Counted from the stretch's first letter, positions 1 through 8,305 are shown. The stretch is DNA of 32,484 nucleotides from Gemmatimonadaceae bacterium (GCA_025450035.1 JANWIF010000028.1:1-32484), one strand, 5' to 3'. Program-made: numbers and translations. Notes: generated from the sequence alone by a model not told the origin.

Positions 1-779
1 ATCTCGAGGCCGAGGGCGCGGTTTCGGCTCAGCGAGCCGGTGCAGGTGAGCACCAGGTCGCCAACGCCGGCCAGTCCGGCGAACGTGCGCGCCGACGCGC
101 CCAACGCGACGCCGAGCCGGGTGATCTCGGCCAGGCCGCGGGTGATGAGCGCCGCGCGGGCATTCGCGCCCAGGCCGAGCCCGTCCGCGATACCGGTCGC
201 CACCGCGATGACGTTCTTGAGGGCGCCGCCTAACTCGACGCCGGTGACATCGTCGTGTGTGTAGATGCGAAAGGTGTCGCTGCTGAATACGCGCTGCGCC
301 AGCAGCGCCGCGCCGCGATCGACGGACGCCGCCACCACGGCCGTCGGCTGGCGCGCCATGACCTCGGGCGCGAAGCTCGGCCCTGAGAGGGCGACCACTG
401 GCCGGTTCGGCATCTCGTCCGTCACCACGTCGGTCATCACGGCCAGCGTGCCGCGCTCGATGCCGTTGGTCGCGACGACGAGTGTCGCAGTGCGGGGCAC
501 GGCCGCGCGATCCTTGCCGAGGACCGTGCGCAGGACGTGCGACGGGGTGACGTACGCGATGAGGTCCGCCGCCGAGGTCGCTTCGCCTAACGAGTTGGTG
601 GCGCGGAGCGTGGTGGCGAGGGTGGCGCCGGGAAGGAACCGCGGATTGACGTGTCGTGCGTTCACCGCATCCGCGACGTCGGGCTCGTACGCCCACAGCA
701 CGACCTCGTGCCCGTTGCGCGCCAGGAGATCCGCCAGTGCGGTTCCCCACGCGCCGGCCCCAACCACGGCGCATCGCAT
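1..779 (-). CDS. gpsA: NAD(P)-dependent glycerol-3-phosphate dehydrogenase (partial, C-terminus off window)
   Basis: Translating the minus strand from the ATG at 779 gives a protein starting MRCAVVGAGAWGTALADLL, the Rossmann dinucleotide loop of GpsA. Further family motifs follow: SGPSFAPEV, GVELGGALKNVIAVATGI with the catalytic-region lysine, and AGVGDLVLTCTGSLSRNR. GpsA reduces dihydroxyacetone phosphate to sn-glycerol-3-phosphate in the cytoplasm. That is the backbone acylated by PlsY, whose gene is directly upstream. About 259 codons are visible of a usual length near 330; the rest lies beyond position 1 and nothing suggests a break. The start overlaps the plsY stop by one base (TGATG), so translation is probably coupled. 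No Shine-Dalgarno sequence stands out. Confidence 0.95.
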   Translation of the reverse strand, partial: MRCAVVGAGAWGTALADLLARNGHEVVLWAYEPDVADAVNARHVNPRFLPGATLATTLRATNSLGEATSAADLIAYVTPSHVLRTVLGKDRAAVPRTATLVVATNGIERGTLAVMTDVVTDEMPNRPVVALSGPSFAPEVMARQPTAVVAASVDRGAALLAQRVFSSDTFRIYTHDDVTGVELGGALKNVIAVATGIADGLGLGANARAALITRGLAEITRLGVALGASARTFAGLAGVGDLVLTCTGSLSRNRALGLE

Positions 780-1393
780 CAGTCGGCCGGCGGCTGGTGG
801 CCCACACGGGGCTCGACGCCCCGGTGCAGCCGCCCGAGGTTGGCGCGGTGCGTCCAGAACACGAACGCCGTCACCACGATGCCTAACGCAAAGACCGGTG
901 ACCGCGGCCCCTCGCGCACCCCCAGGGCGACGGCCAGCGCGACGGCGCCCGTGAGCGACGCCAACGACACGTACCCAGAGAGCGTGAGCACGATCGCCCA
1001 GACGCCGGTGGCCACGAGGACGCACACCGGCGAGAGCGCCAAGAACACGCCGGCCGCCGTGGCCACGCCCTTGCCTCCGGCCGTCCAGAGCAGGTAGGGC
1101 GTGCGCACGTGTCCGGCAATGGCCGCCAGGCCGTACGCCAATGCCCAGGACGGCGACGCGCCCACAGCGCTCAACCGCGGAAGGAACACCACCGGGAGTG
1201 CGCCCTTGGCCACATCCAGCACGAACACCACGGCGGCGACCTTCCCGCCCAACACACGGTACACATTGGTGGCGCCAAGATTGCCCGACCCATGCTCCCG
1301 CAGATCGATCTTCCGCGTCACTTTCCCCGCGAGATACGCCGACGGGAAACCGCCCACGAGATACGCCACGATGAGCAGCAGGACCGGAGACAT
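779..1393 (-). CDS. plsY: acyl-phosphate:glycerol-3-phosphate acyltransferase PlsY
   Basis: This 204-residue integral membrane protein transfers an acyl group from acyl-phosphate to glycerol-3-phosphate, giving lysophosphatidate, the first acylation in phospholipid synthesis. The three PlsY signature motifs are present in order: GSGNLGATN near residue 36, KGALPVV near residue 63, and GGKGVAT near residue 107. They sit on cytoplasmic loops between hydrophobic segments. The length matches the family (about 200). The ATG directly abuts the der stop codon (TAGATG), and the stop overlaps the gpsA start. The enzyme is therefore encoded next to the enzyme that makes its substrate, downstream of the ribosome-assembly GTPase Der. 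Confidence 0.96.
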   Translation of the reverse strand: MSPVLLLIVAYLVGGFPSAYLAGKVTRKIDLREHGSGNLGATNVYRVLGGKVAAVVFVLDVAKGALPVVFLPRLSAVGASPSWALAYGLAAIAGHVRTPYLLWTAGGKGVATAAGVFLALSPVCVLVATGVWAIVLTLSGYVSLASLTGAVALAVALGVREGPRSPVFALGIVVTAFVFWTHRANLGRLHRGVEPRVGHQPPAD

Positions 1394-2701
1394 CTACGCC
1401 GCACGCCTCCGCATCAAGATGCGCAACGGGTTGCCGGTAAATCCCCATGCCTCGCGGAATCCGTTGTGCAGATAGCGCACGTAGTGCTCCTCGACCAGCT
1501 CCGGGTGGTTGCCGAACACCGCGATGGTGGGGGGCGCCACTTGCACCTGCGTCGCGTACAGCAGTTTCACCTCGCGCCCCGCGGCCTGCGGCGGCTGCAA
1601 CCGTGCCACCAGTTCGCCTAACCGCGCGTTCACCTGCGAGGTGGAGATGCGTTTCTGCCGCTCCGCATCCACCTCCAGCAGCAGCTCGAGCAGCTTCGTG
1701 ACCCGCTGCCCGGTGAGCGCGGAGGTGAACAGGAACGGGACGAAGCGCAGAAAGGGCGCCTTCTCCTGCGACTCCTTGGCGAACTTCGCGGCACTCTTGT
1801 CGTCCTTCTCCACCAGGTCCCACTTGTTGGCCACGATGATCAGGCCGGCGCCGCGCTCCCAGGCGAGCGCGGCGATCTTGAGATCCTGGTTCTCGATCCC
1901 GTCCACCGCATCGATGACCAACAAGCAGATGTCGGCGCGGTCGATCGCGCGGCGCGTCCGGAGTGACGAGTAGAACTCAACGCCCTCGTTCACGCGCGCT
2001 TGGCGGCGAAGGCCCGCGGTGTCGATGAACACCAGCGTCCGACCGTGATATCGCATCGGCGTGTCGATCGCATCGCGCGTGGTTCCCGCCTCGGCGGCGA
2101 CCACCAGCCGCTCCTCGCCGAGCAGCCGGTTGACCAGCGATGACTTGCCGACGTTAGGCCGGCCGATCACCGCCACGTGCAGCGCGTCGGGCTGCTCGGG
2201 GTGCAGTTCGGGAAAGCGTTGCACCGCCGCGTCGAGCAGATCGCCTGAGCCCTTGCCGTTTTTCGCCGACACCGGAATCACGTCGCCGGCGCCCAAGTTG
2301 TAGAACTCGTAGAAATCGGCGGCGTCGGGATCATCCACCTTGTTGGCCACCAGCAGCCACGGTTTCCCGGTCCCGCGGAGCATCTCCACCACGCGCTGGT
2401 CTTGCGGATGCAGCCCCGTGCGCGCATCCACCACCAGCAGTAGGAGATCCGCCTCGTCCACCGCTTGCAGCACCTGCCGGCGAATCTCGACGTCGATGGG
2501 AATCGACGGATCCTCCGTCAAGCCGCCGGTGTCGACGAGCCAGAACGCGCGGCCGTTCCACTCGCCATGCGCAAAATGCCGATCGCGCGTCGTGCCCGCT
2601 TCCTCGCTCACGATCGCCGTGGCGCCGCCCACCAGACGGTTGAACAGCGCCGACTTGCCGACGTTGGGGCGACCCACCAACGCGATCACGGGAATGTTCA
2701 C
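1394..2701 (-). CDS. der: ribosome biogenesis GTPase Der (EngA), two G domains
   Basis: Der is an essential double GTPase that helps assemble the 50S subunit. The 435-residue product has two complete G domains. The first starts with GRPNVGKSA near residue 10, with DTGG and NKVD motifs. The second starts with GRPNVGKSS near residue 182, with DTAGLRRQARV and NKWD. A C-terminal KH-like domain follows, ending in basic residues. The length is typical (430-490). The start is GTG, giving MNIPVIALVGRPNVG. It overlaps the upstream DUF512 stop by four bases (GTGA), which supports this start. Der beside DUF512, plsY and gpsA resembles clusters I recall from Clostridia; that comparison is from memory. 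Confidence 0.97.
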   Translation of the reverse strand: MNIPVIALVGRPNVGKSALFNRLVGGATAIVSEEAGTTRDRHFAHGEWNGRAFWLVDTGGLTEDPSIPIDVEIRRQVLQAVDEADLLLLVVDARTGLHPQDQRVVEMLRGTGKPWLLVANKVDDPDAADFYEFYNLGAGDVIPVSAKNGKGSGDLLDAAVQRFPELHPEQPDALHVAVIGRPNVGKSSLVNRLLGEERLVVAAEAGTTRDAIDTPMRYHGRTLVFIDTAGLRRQARVNEGVEFYSSLRTRRAIDRADICLLVIDAVDGIENQDLKIAALAWERGAGLIIVANKWDLVEKDDKSAAKFAKESQEKAPFLRFVPFLFTSALTGQRVTKLLELLLEVDAERQKRISTSQVNARLGELVARLQPPQAAGREVKLLYATQVQVAPPTIAVFGNHPELVEEHYVRYLHNGFREAWGFTGNPLRILMRRRAA

Positions 2702-3996
2702 CGCGCGCCTTGCCCGGCCAGCAGACCGTCGCCCTGCAGCACGTCGATGAAGTCGTACGACGGAACCACCGGGATCGGCAGCTCGTCACGCAATGCGGCA
2801 AACACCACATCGTCAAGAAAAATGCCGTCCTCGTTGATCGTCTCGGCCGGGATCAGCGCAAGATCCAGGTCGTGCCGCTGGGCGAGCGCACGCCGGATGT
2901 CCGCGCCAACCAGCAAACCGGCAGCGGTCGTCGTTGGTCCAAAGAGCGAATTCTCCATCACGATGAGCTCGAGCGTCGCGCCCGTTACCGCGCGCACCTG
3001 CTCGAGCAGCGGCGGCATGATCCGTTCGCCCATCGAGACCCCGGTCACCACGCCAATGCGCCGCGCGTCGAGCCGTGGGAGACCGCGAAGCCCTTGGGCA
3101 ATGCGCCGCCGGAGATGCGCCACGGACCCCACGCCGTTCTCGATCTGCGGGAAATCGCCGTAGTGCTCAGCGCCGGGAAGCTCGCGGCCGGCGAGCAGGT
3201 ACAGCTCATCCGATCCATACACCCAGCGATCGCCGCGCTCGGCGAGCGCGCGTGCGTCCCAGCGCTCGACGTGCGCCAGCAGCGCGCCGCTCGTGCGCGG
3301 ATCCATCGACTGTCCGGTGTACAGATGCGAGAACTGCGTTAGGCCCACGGGCACAATCGCCACCGACAGCACCGCGTCGCCAAGGTTCCAGAGATCGGTG
3401 AACGATTGCTCGAGCACCTCACCGTCGTTGACCCCGGGCACAATCACCATCTGGCCGTGGAACTGGATCCCGCCCTCGGCGAGCCGGGTGAGTTGCGCCA
3501 CGATGTTCGGAACCTTGGGATTGTTGAGCAGCACCTTGCGCGCTTCCCACGGCGTGGCGTGCACGGAGACATACAGCGGCGACAACCGATACTCGAGGAT
3601 GCGCGCGAAGTCCTTCTCCTTCACGTTGGACAGGGTCGCGAAGTTGCCATAGGCGAATGAGAGCCGGTAGTCGTCGTCGCGCACGTAGAGGTTGCGACGG
3701 AGCCCGGTGGGGAGGCCCTCGATGAAGCAGAACTCGCATCGATTTGCGCAGCGGCGAACACGGGGCGGCTCGAGCTCGATGCCCATGGATTCCCCGTCGG
3801 GGCGCTCGATCTCGTAAATGATGCCCTCGCCCGAGGGAAGTCGGGCCTCGATCACCAACTCGTCGTCGGCAGCGAGGAATTCCCAATCGAGAAAGTCGTC
3901 GAGCGCGCGCCCATTGACCGTAAGGAGCTCGGTGGATGGCACGAGCCCGATCTCATCGGCGATGCTGCCTGGAACGACGCGACTGACGCGAATCAT
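2698..3996 (-). CDS. DUF512 radical SAM protein with N-terminal PDZ-like domain
   Basis: The product is 432 residues. Residues 1-70 look like a PDZ-type domain (VVPGSIADEIG, then LLTVNGRALDD). Next comes a radical-SAM cluster motif CX3CX2C at C83, C87 and C90, within RRCANRCEFCFIEGLP, followed by RRNLYVRDDDYRLSFAYGNF. The C-terminal half matches the DUF512 pattern (IVPVGLTQF; MENSLFGPTTTAAGLL). The reaction is unknown to me, and the family is usually annotated only as a putative FeS oxidoreductase. The frame stays open to 4095, but family members start like MIRVSRVVPGS, so I place the start at the ATG at 3996. A four-copy GGGGTC repeat replaces a normal ribosome binding site. The stop overlaps the der start, implying linked expression with a ribosome-assembly factor. 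Confidence 0.9.
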   Translation of the reverse strand: MIRVSRVVPGSIADEIGLVPSTELLTVNGRALDDFLDWEFLAADDELVIEARLPSGEGIIYEIERPDGESMGIELEPPRVRRCANRCEFCFIEGLPTGLRRNLYVRDDDYRLSFAYGNFATLSNVKEKDFARILEYRLSPLYVSVHATPWEARKVLLNNPKVPNIVAQLTRLAEGGIQFHGQMVIVPGVNDGEVLEQSFTDLWNLGDAVLSVAIVPVGLTQFSHLYTGQSMDPRTSGALLAHVERWDARALAERGDRWVYGSDELYLLAGRELPGAEHYGDFPQIENGVGSVAHLRRRIAQGLRGLPRLDARRIGVVTGVSMGERIMPPLLEQVRAVTGATLELIVMENSLFGPTTTAAGLLVGADIRRALAQRHDLDLALIPAETINEDGIFLDDVVFAALRDELPIPVVPSYDFIDVLQGDGLLAGQGAR

Positions 3997-3997
3997 G

Positions 3998-4021
3998 GAC
4001 CCCGACCCCGACCCCGACCCC
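3998..4021 (-). repeat. four tandem GGGGTC hexamers immediately before an ATG
   Basis: On the coding (minus) strand four exact copies of GGGGTC end two bases before the ATG at 3996. They give four runs of four G separated by TC, which meets the usual sequence rule for an intramolecular G-quadruplex. The tract occupies the place where a Shine-Dalgarno sequence would lie. Copy-number change by one hexamer would alter leader spacing without a frameshift. If translation began upstream instead, the repeat would encode a Gly-Ser linker. Confidence 0.9.
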
Positions 4022-4095
4022 GGAGTGCGCAGGAGGGGGAAGACCACGACACGCGGCCTTCCCCCCGAGATATGCCTTGGGCACGCGAACCACAC

Positions 4096-4171
4096 CGGGC
4101 GGTGCGCCGCATGATGTAACCTAGGAGATCAGAGGTCGGAAAGCAAGGCAGCAGGCACACTTCCCTGCCCG
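4096..4171 (+). ncRNA. possible structured RNA between the DUF512 and TPR genes (unassigned)
   Basis: Read on the plus strand, CGGGCGG (4096-4102) pairs with CTGCCCG (4165-4171) with one G-U. TGCGCC (4103-4108) pairs with GGCACA (4154-4159) with one mismatch. The enclosed sequence contains AGGTCGGAAAGC and AAGGCAGC, which loosely recalls the GGAA tetraloop and AGCAGC of the SRP RNA tip. The canonical C-GGAA-G closing pair and symmetric loop are not kept, so I do not call it ffs. It could equally be the leader or promoter region of the minus-strand DUF512 operon. Strand and boundaries are uncertain. Confidence 0.25.
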
Positions 4172-4197
4172 TGACGATGTTCAACGTGAAGAACGGA

Positions 4198-4230
4198 CAC
4201 GGCTCGCCCGGAGAGCCCAGGCGAGCCGTG
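4198..4230 (-). terminator. hairpin downstream of the TPR gene
   Basis: CACGGCTCGCC (4198-4208) and GGCGAGCCGTG (4220-4230) form a perfect 11-bp GC-rich stem with an 11-nt loop. It begins 42 bases after the TPR stop codon. There is no clear U tract on either side, so termination may be weak or factor-assisted, and the stem could act in either direction. It separates the larC-TPR unit from the DUF512-der unit. Confidence 0.6.
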
Positions 4231-4272
4231 CTGCCGCAGCCCAATCCACGGGCTGCTGTGCGTATGGGGCGA

Positions 4273-5814
4273 CTACTTCACTGTGGCCGGATCGTACCGG
4301 AACGCCGCGATCTGCGCATTGTCCGGATTGAGCGTGAACGTCTTCTTCTCACTCGGTCCCAGCGTAACCGCGGTGGTGTCGGTGGTAACGACCTTCCCCG
4401 ACTTGTCGATGAACTTGAACACGAAGGACGCCGCCTTGGGTTTGGCATCGGGGTTTTCGACCGTACCGCTCAAGGTGTACTTACTGCCATCGTGCGTGAA
4501 CTCGCTGAAGGAGACGCGTACGGGGAGCTTGTCCGACGCAACGACGTACTTCGAGATGGAGTCGGTGAGCGCCTTCTTCTGCTTCGGGTCGGTGACCGCC
4601 TTGACCTGGCCTTGGTACGCGATGGCGATCAGCTGGTAGTTGTCCGGGTTGTTCGGATCGATCTGGGCCAGCGTGTCGGCCACGGCAAGCATCTTGTCGA
4701 ACTGATTGTTCTTCCAATAGGCGTTGGCCAGGTTGAACAATCCGGCGCGCAGATACGGATTCTGTTGTTGGCCAAGCTCCATGAGCTGGACCGCGCTGCT
4801 ATAGTCCTTGGCGGTGAACGCCTGCGTGCCCGCATCATAGAGCTGCGAATCCGTGTACTTCGTGGGGCTGGCCTTCATGTCTTTCCAGAGCGACGCCAGG
4901 GATGCGGTGTCGCCCGCGGCCTTGAGCGCGGCCGTGAGTCCGGCTTGCGCCGGCTGTGCGTTGGCGCCGCCGGGGTAGTCCTTGATGTACACGCGGTACA
5001 TGTCGGCAGCTTTCCTCATCGCATCTTTCTGCTGGTCACCGGTGAGCCCCTGTGCGAAACGCAGCTGCGAATACGCCGAGCTGAACTCGGTGAATTCTTT
5101 CACCTCTTTGACGTTCGAATCCTTGGCCGCCAATTCCGGCGTGGACAGCTCGGTCGCCTTACTGAACGCGGTGACCGCGCCCGCCCAATCGTTCTTTTTC
5201 TGTGCGATCTGTCCCTGGAAGTAGTAGTCATAGGGCGAGCCGCGATAGATGGTCATCGCGCGTGACAGCACGACCGACGCCGAATCGTTGTTGTTGGCAG
5301 CGAGGAGCGGACCCACCTGATTGATGAGCTTCGCCCACGGCTGTTGGCGAAACACCGACGTATTGTCCGCGCAATCCGGATTGGCCGTCTCGACGGCGGT
5401 GAACGCGGAGTCGGCGGCCGAGAGCACATCGATCGGCGCGGTGGGCTGCGAGCTGTAGCCCAGATCGCCGCGCGTCGCCGGCGCGGTGCCACCCGGCTGG
5501 TTGTACCATGCCACGAGCGCTTCGCCTAACGCAAAGTTTCTTGCGTTCTGATCCTTTCCGAAATCCGACTTGGCGGTGAGCGTCGAGACGGCGCTCTTGA
5601 TTTTCTTCCGCGCGTCGTCGGGCTTGTTGTTGGAGAGCTGCAGCAGGGTGACGTTGTTGTAGGCCGCGCGCACCTGTTCGTTGGCGCCGAAGTCGATCTT
5701 GCACTTGTCGTCGCCGACCTTCGACTCGGACTTCTTCTGCTGCGCCGCCGCTCCAGCCGCGGTAACCGTCGATGCAGCGAGCACGCAGCTCACCGCCATG
5801 CGCCAAGCGTTCAT
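4273..5814 (-). CDS. secreted tetratricopeptide-repeat protein, function unknown
   Basis: The 513-residue product begins with a clear Sec signal peptide: basic start, hydrophobic core near residues 6-19, then Ala-rich sequence ending AAAQQ. It is therefore probably periplasmic. There is no lipobox cysteine. The middle is helical with TPR-like repeats, for example near YYFQGQIAQKKNDWAGAVTA, around YDAGTQAFTAKDYSSAVQLM, and in LFNLANAYWKNNQFDKMLAV. The last ~90 residues look like a small beta domain (YTLSGTVENPDAKPKAASF), similar to domains compared with FxLYD. No catalytic motif is visible. The ATG abuts the larC stop (TAGATG). Nothing links it mechanistically to LarC beyond position. A scaffold or envelope-stress role is possible but is inference. 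Confidence 0.85.
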   Translation of the reverse strand: MNAWRMAVSCVLAASTVTAAGAAAQQKKSESKVGDDKCKIDFGANEQVRAAYNNVTLLQLSNNKPDDARKKIKSAVSTLTAKSDFGKDQNARNFALGEALVAWYNQPGGTAPATRGDLGYSSQPTAPIDVLSAADSAFTAVETANPDCADNTSVFRQQPWAKLINQVGPLLAANNNDSASVVLSRAMTIYRGSPYDYYFQGQIAQKKNDWAGAVTAFSKATELSTPELAAKDSNVKEVKEFTEFSSAYSQLRFAQGLTGDQQKDAMRKAADMYRVYIKDYPGGANAQPAQAGLTAALKAAGDTASLASLWKDMKASPTKYTDSQLYDAGTQAFTAKDYSSAVQLMELGQQQNPYLRAGLFNLANAYWKNNQFDKMLAVADTLAQIDPNNPDNYQLIAIAYQGQVKAVTDPKQKKALTDSISKYVVASDKLPVRVSFSEFTHDGSKYTLSGTVENPDAKPKAASFVFKFIDKSGKVVTTDTTAVTLGPSEKKTFTLNPDNAQIAAFRYDPATVK

Positions 5815-7053
5815 CTACTTGTCCTCTCTGAGAGCGTGTGGCGACCCGTGGTCGGCCGCCGTTCGAGATACCCGTTCCTCCACCAGCCGTTCCCCAGCCG
5901 CGCGCGCCGATGCCGCAACCTCGCGCACCGAACGACCCGTCTCCGCCGCCACGCGCGCGACATCGTCGTGCTCCGGTTTCGCGCGCCGTTCGCCGGTGGG
6001 GAGGGTCACGATCTTCACCCGCACGTCGTGCTCCAGCGTGTGCACCGTGCGCTCCGCACGCGGCAGCGCGTGCCGCTCGACCATTGCACGACGCACGCCG
6101 ATGGTCGAGCTGTGCGCGAACAACATGTCCTCGAGTTGATCCGCGCGCTCGCGGGTCGCGAGCACCTCCACGCGCGTGCCTGGCCGGCCCTTCTTCATCA
6201 ATGTCGAGAGCAGTACCACGTCCAACGCTCCGCCCTCGCGCAATCGGTCGGCGACGGCCGCCAGCTGCTCGCCATCCATGTCGTCGATGTCGGTGGCGAG
6301 TTGCACGAGATGTTCCACGACCATCCCCTCACGCGCTGATACCTCGGCGAGAATGAGTCGCAACGCGTTGGGCCGTCCGCGTGGATCCTTCGTGCCCGCC
6401 CCGAACCCGCTGCGCACGGGCACCCATGTCTCCGGCGGCGCGCCGCACGACAACACCCGCACCAGTGCCGCGCCCGTGGGCGTCACCAACTCACCGGCAC
6501 CCTCGGGGCCGTATCGCACGGGGTGCCCCTCGAGGAGTTTGAGCGTGGCCGGTGCCGGCACGGGCAATACACCGTGCGCCGTTTTGACGCTCCCGTCGCC
6601 CAGCGTGATGCTGCCGCAATACACGCGTTCCACACCTAACCCCTCGAAGCCCCACACCACACCCACAACGTCGAGGATCGCATCGACAGCGCCCACTTCG
6701 TGGAGGTGCACGCGCTCCGGCGCGATGCCGTGGATCTCACCTTCCGCCATCGCGATCGCGAGGAATATGGCGTCCGCGCGCTCGCGCACCACATCGGGAA
6801 CCACGGCGCGCGCCACAAGCGCGCGAATCTCGTCGATCCCCCGCGCGTGCGGCTGCGGCGGAATGTCGAAGTCCACCTTGGTACAGGCCACCGAAGAGCG
6901 ATGCACGCGCTCGATCCGCACGGTGACCCCGTCCAAACCCAAGCGCGACGGCAGCGCGCGAAGCCAGTCGGCGTCCAAGCCGACGTCGACGAGCGCACCA
7001 AGCGTCATATCGCCGGCAATGCCGCTAAATGGGTCCAACACTGCAACACGCAT
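5815..7053 (-). CDS. larC: nickel pincer cofactor biosynthesis protein LarC
   Basis: LarC inserts nickel, with CTP hydrolysis, into the pyridinium bis-thiocarboxylate mononucleotide cofactor used by lactate racemase and related enzymes. The 412-residue product starts MRVAVLDPFSGIAGDMTLGA, the family signature. It continues with HLHEVGAVDAILDVVG near residue 137, a Gly/Pro-rich VTPTGAALV segment, and the C-terminal region with TDIDDMDGEQLA and LMKKGRPGT. In Lactobacillus the protein is made by a programmed frameshift from two ORFs; here it is one continuous frame of full length. LarA, LarB and LarE are not in the window. The start lacks an evident ribosome binding site. A TTGACC hexamer lies upstream (7116-7121) with no convincing -10 partner. 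Confidence 0.93.
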   Translation of the reverse strand: MRVAVLDPFSGIAGDMTLGALVDVGLDADWLRALPSRLGLDGVTVRIERVHRSSVACTKVDFDIPPQPHARGIDEIRALVARAVVPDVVRERADAIFLAIAMAEGEIHGIAPERVHLHEVGAVDAILDVVGVVWGFEGLGVERVYCGSITLGDGSVKTAHGVLPVPAPATLKLLEGHPVRYGPEGAGELVTPTGAALVRVLSCGAPPETWVPVRSGFGAGTKDPRGRPNALRLILAEVSAREGMVVEHLVQLATDIDDMDGEQLAAVADRLREGGALDVVLLSTLMKKGRPGTRVEVLATRERADQLEDMLFAHSSTIGVRRAMVERHALPRAERTVHTLEHDVRVKIVTLPTGERRAKPEHDDVARVAAETGRSVREVAASARAAGERLVEERVSRTAADHGSPHALREDK

Positions 7054-7159
7054 AGCATGGTAAGCTATTCAAGGGGGGAAGAATCACGCTAGGCTGGTGT
7101 CGAAAATCAGGGCTGGGGTCAAGTACGGGGAGAAGACCGCTCCCACTGGACCGCGTCCT

Positions 7160-8305
7160 CTAGTCCCGGTATCCAACACCGCCGCCCGTGTTGAACAGCA
7201 CCACCTCCGCGTCACTCGCGATGTTGCCCGCCGCGACGAGTGCCTCGCATACCGCCAGCGCGCATCCTCCCTCGGGCGCGGCATCGACACCTGTCGTCCT
7301 GCCAATCCGCGCCGTGGCATGGCGGATCGCCGACTCCGAGGCCGCGCCCGCCGCGCCATTGCTCTCGTACAGCGCACGCAGAATGAGACGGTCGCCTAAC
7401 GGCCCGGGCACCCGCAGACCGCTGGCATGCGTCGTGGGATTCTCCCACGGACGCGCGCGATCGGCGTGCTGCGCGAAGGCGCGCACGATCGGCGCACACC
7501 CATCGGCCTGCGCGCTCACCATACGCGGCAACGAGCTCCGTGCATCGAGCCAACCCATCTCGCGTAGTTCGGCGAACGCTTTCCACATGCCGATCATCCC
7601 CGTTCCGCCGCCGGTCGGATACACGATCACGTCGGGCAGTCGCCAGCCCAACTGCTCGGCAAGCTCGATGCCCATCGTCTTCTTCCCTTCGATGCGATAG
7701 GGCTCGCGCAGCGTGGACACGTCAAAGAATCCGCGCTCGGCCGCGAAGGCGCGCGCCTGGGCGCCCGCGTCCCCGATGTGTCCCGCAACCGTGATCAGCT
7801 CCGCGCCTAACGTACGGATGGTAGCGAGAATGCCGCGCGGGGTGCTCTCTGGCGCGTAGACCCGGACCGGGACGCCGGCCGCCGCACCGTACGCCGCCAG
7901 TGCGGCTCCGGCGTTTCCCGCCGTCGGCACCACCAACCCGGGAACACCCATCGCTTTCGCGCGCGTCACCGCGGCGCTCATTCCGCGGGCCTTGAACGAC
8001 CCGGTGGGATTCAAGCCCTCGTCTTTGATCCACAGTCTGCGCACCCCAAGCGCACGCGCCAGCTCGCGCGATTCGAGTAACGGCGTGGCGCCTTCGCCGA
8101 GCGACACTGGCTCTTCCCCGTCGCGCAGCGGAAGGAGGGCAGCATAGCGCCACATGTCCCAGCGATCGAGCAGCGCACGGCGGGACGCAGGGAATTCCGC
8201 ATAGCGGACAAGATAGGGCTGCCCGCATGCGGGGCACACCGTTGCCAGCGCGGTACCCGGCTCCGTGTGAGGGCACGCCGAGCACTCGAGAGTCCAGTCG
8301 GTCAC
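7160..8305 (-). CDS. thrC: threonine synthase (PLP-dependent)
   Basis: ThrC converts O-phosphohomoserine to threonine. The 381-residue product opens with a zinc-ribbon-like pair of CxxC motifs (C8/C11 and C24/C27). The fold-type II PLP core follows: the lysine Schiff base is K105 in NPTGSFKARG, the phosphate loop is GGGTG in VYPTGGGTGM, and the end is FNTGGGVGYRD. N-terminal zinc ribbons occur in the shorter ThrC class. The start is GTG and overlaps the uvrC stop by four bases (GTGA). The gene is last in a long run beginning at bamA. No strong terminator follows: only weak pairing is visible in the 106-bp gap before larC. Confidence 0.95.
   Translation of the reverse strand: MTDWTLECSACPHTEPGTALATVCPACGQPYLVRYAEFPASRRALLDRWDMWRYAALLPLRDGEEPVSLGEGATPLLESRELARALGVRRLWIKDEGLNPTGSFKARGMSAAVTRAKAMGVPGLVVPTAGNAGAALAAYGAAAGVPVRVYAPESTPRGILATIRTLGAELITVAGHIGDAGAQARAFAAERGFFDVSTLREPYRIEGKKTMGIELAEQLGWRLPDVIVYPTGGGTGMIGMWKAFAELREMGWLDARSSLPRMVSAQADGCAPIVRAFAQHADRARPWENPTTHASGLRVPGPLGDRLILRALYESNGAAGAASESAIRHATARIGRTTGVDAAPEGGCALAVCEALVAAGNIASDAEVVLFNTGGGVGYRD

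Noticed and set aside
4096-4171. Signal recognition particle RNA (ffs)
   Set aside because: The GGAA and GCAGC motifs are present, but the tetraloop closing pair and symmetric internal loop do not match, so I kept it only as an unassigned element.
4171-5265. Plus-strand open frame antisense to the TPR gene
   Set aside because: Composition is Arg/Gly/Val/Leu-rich without domains; the minus-strand frame has a signal peptide and TPR pattern.
7054-7159. Promoter for larC based on TTGACC
   Set aside because: No reasonable -10 hexamer lies 16-18 bases downstream, so I did not list it as a feature.
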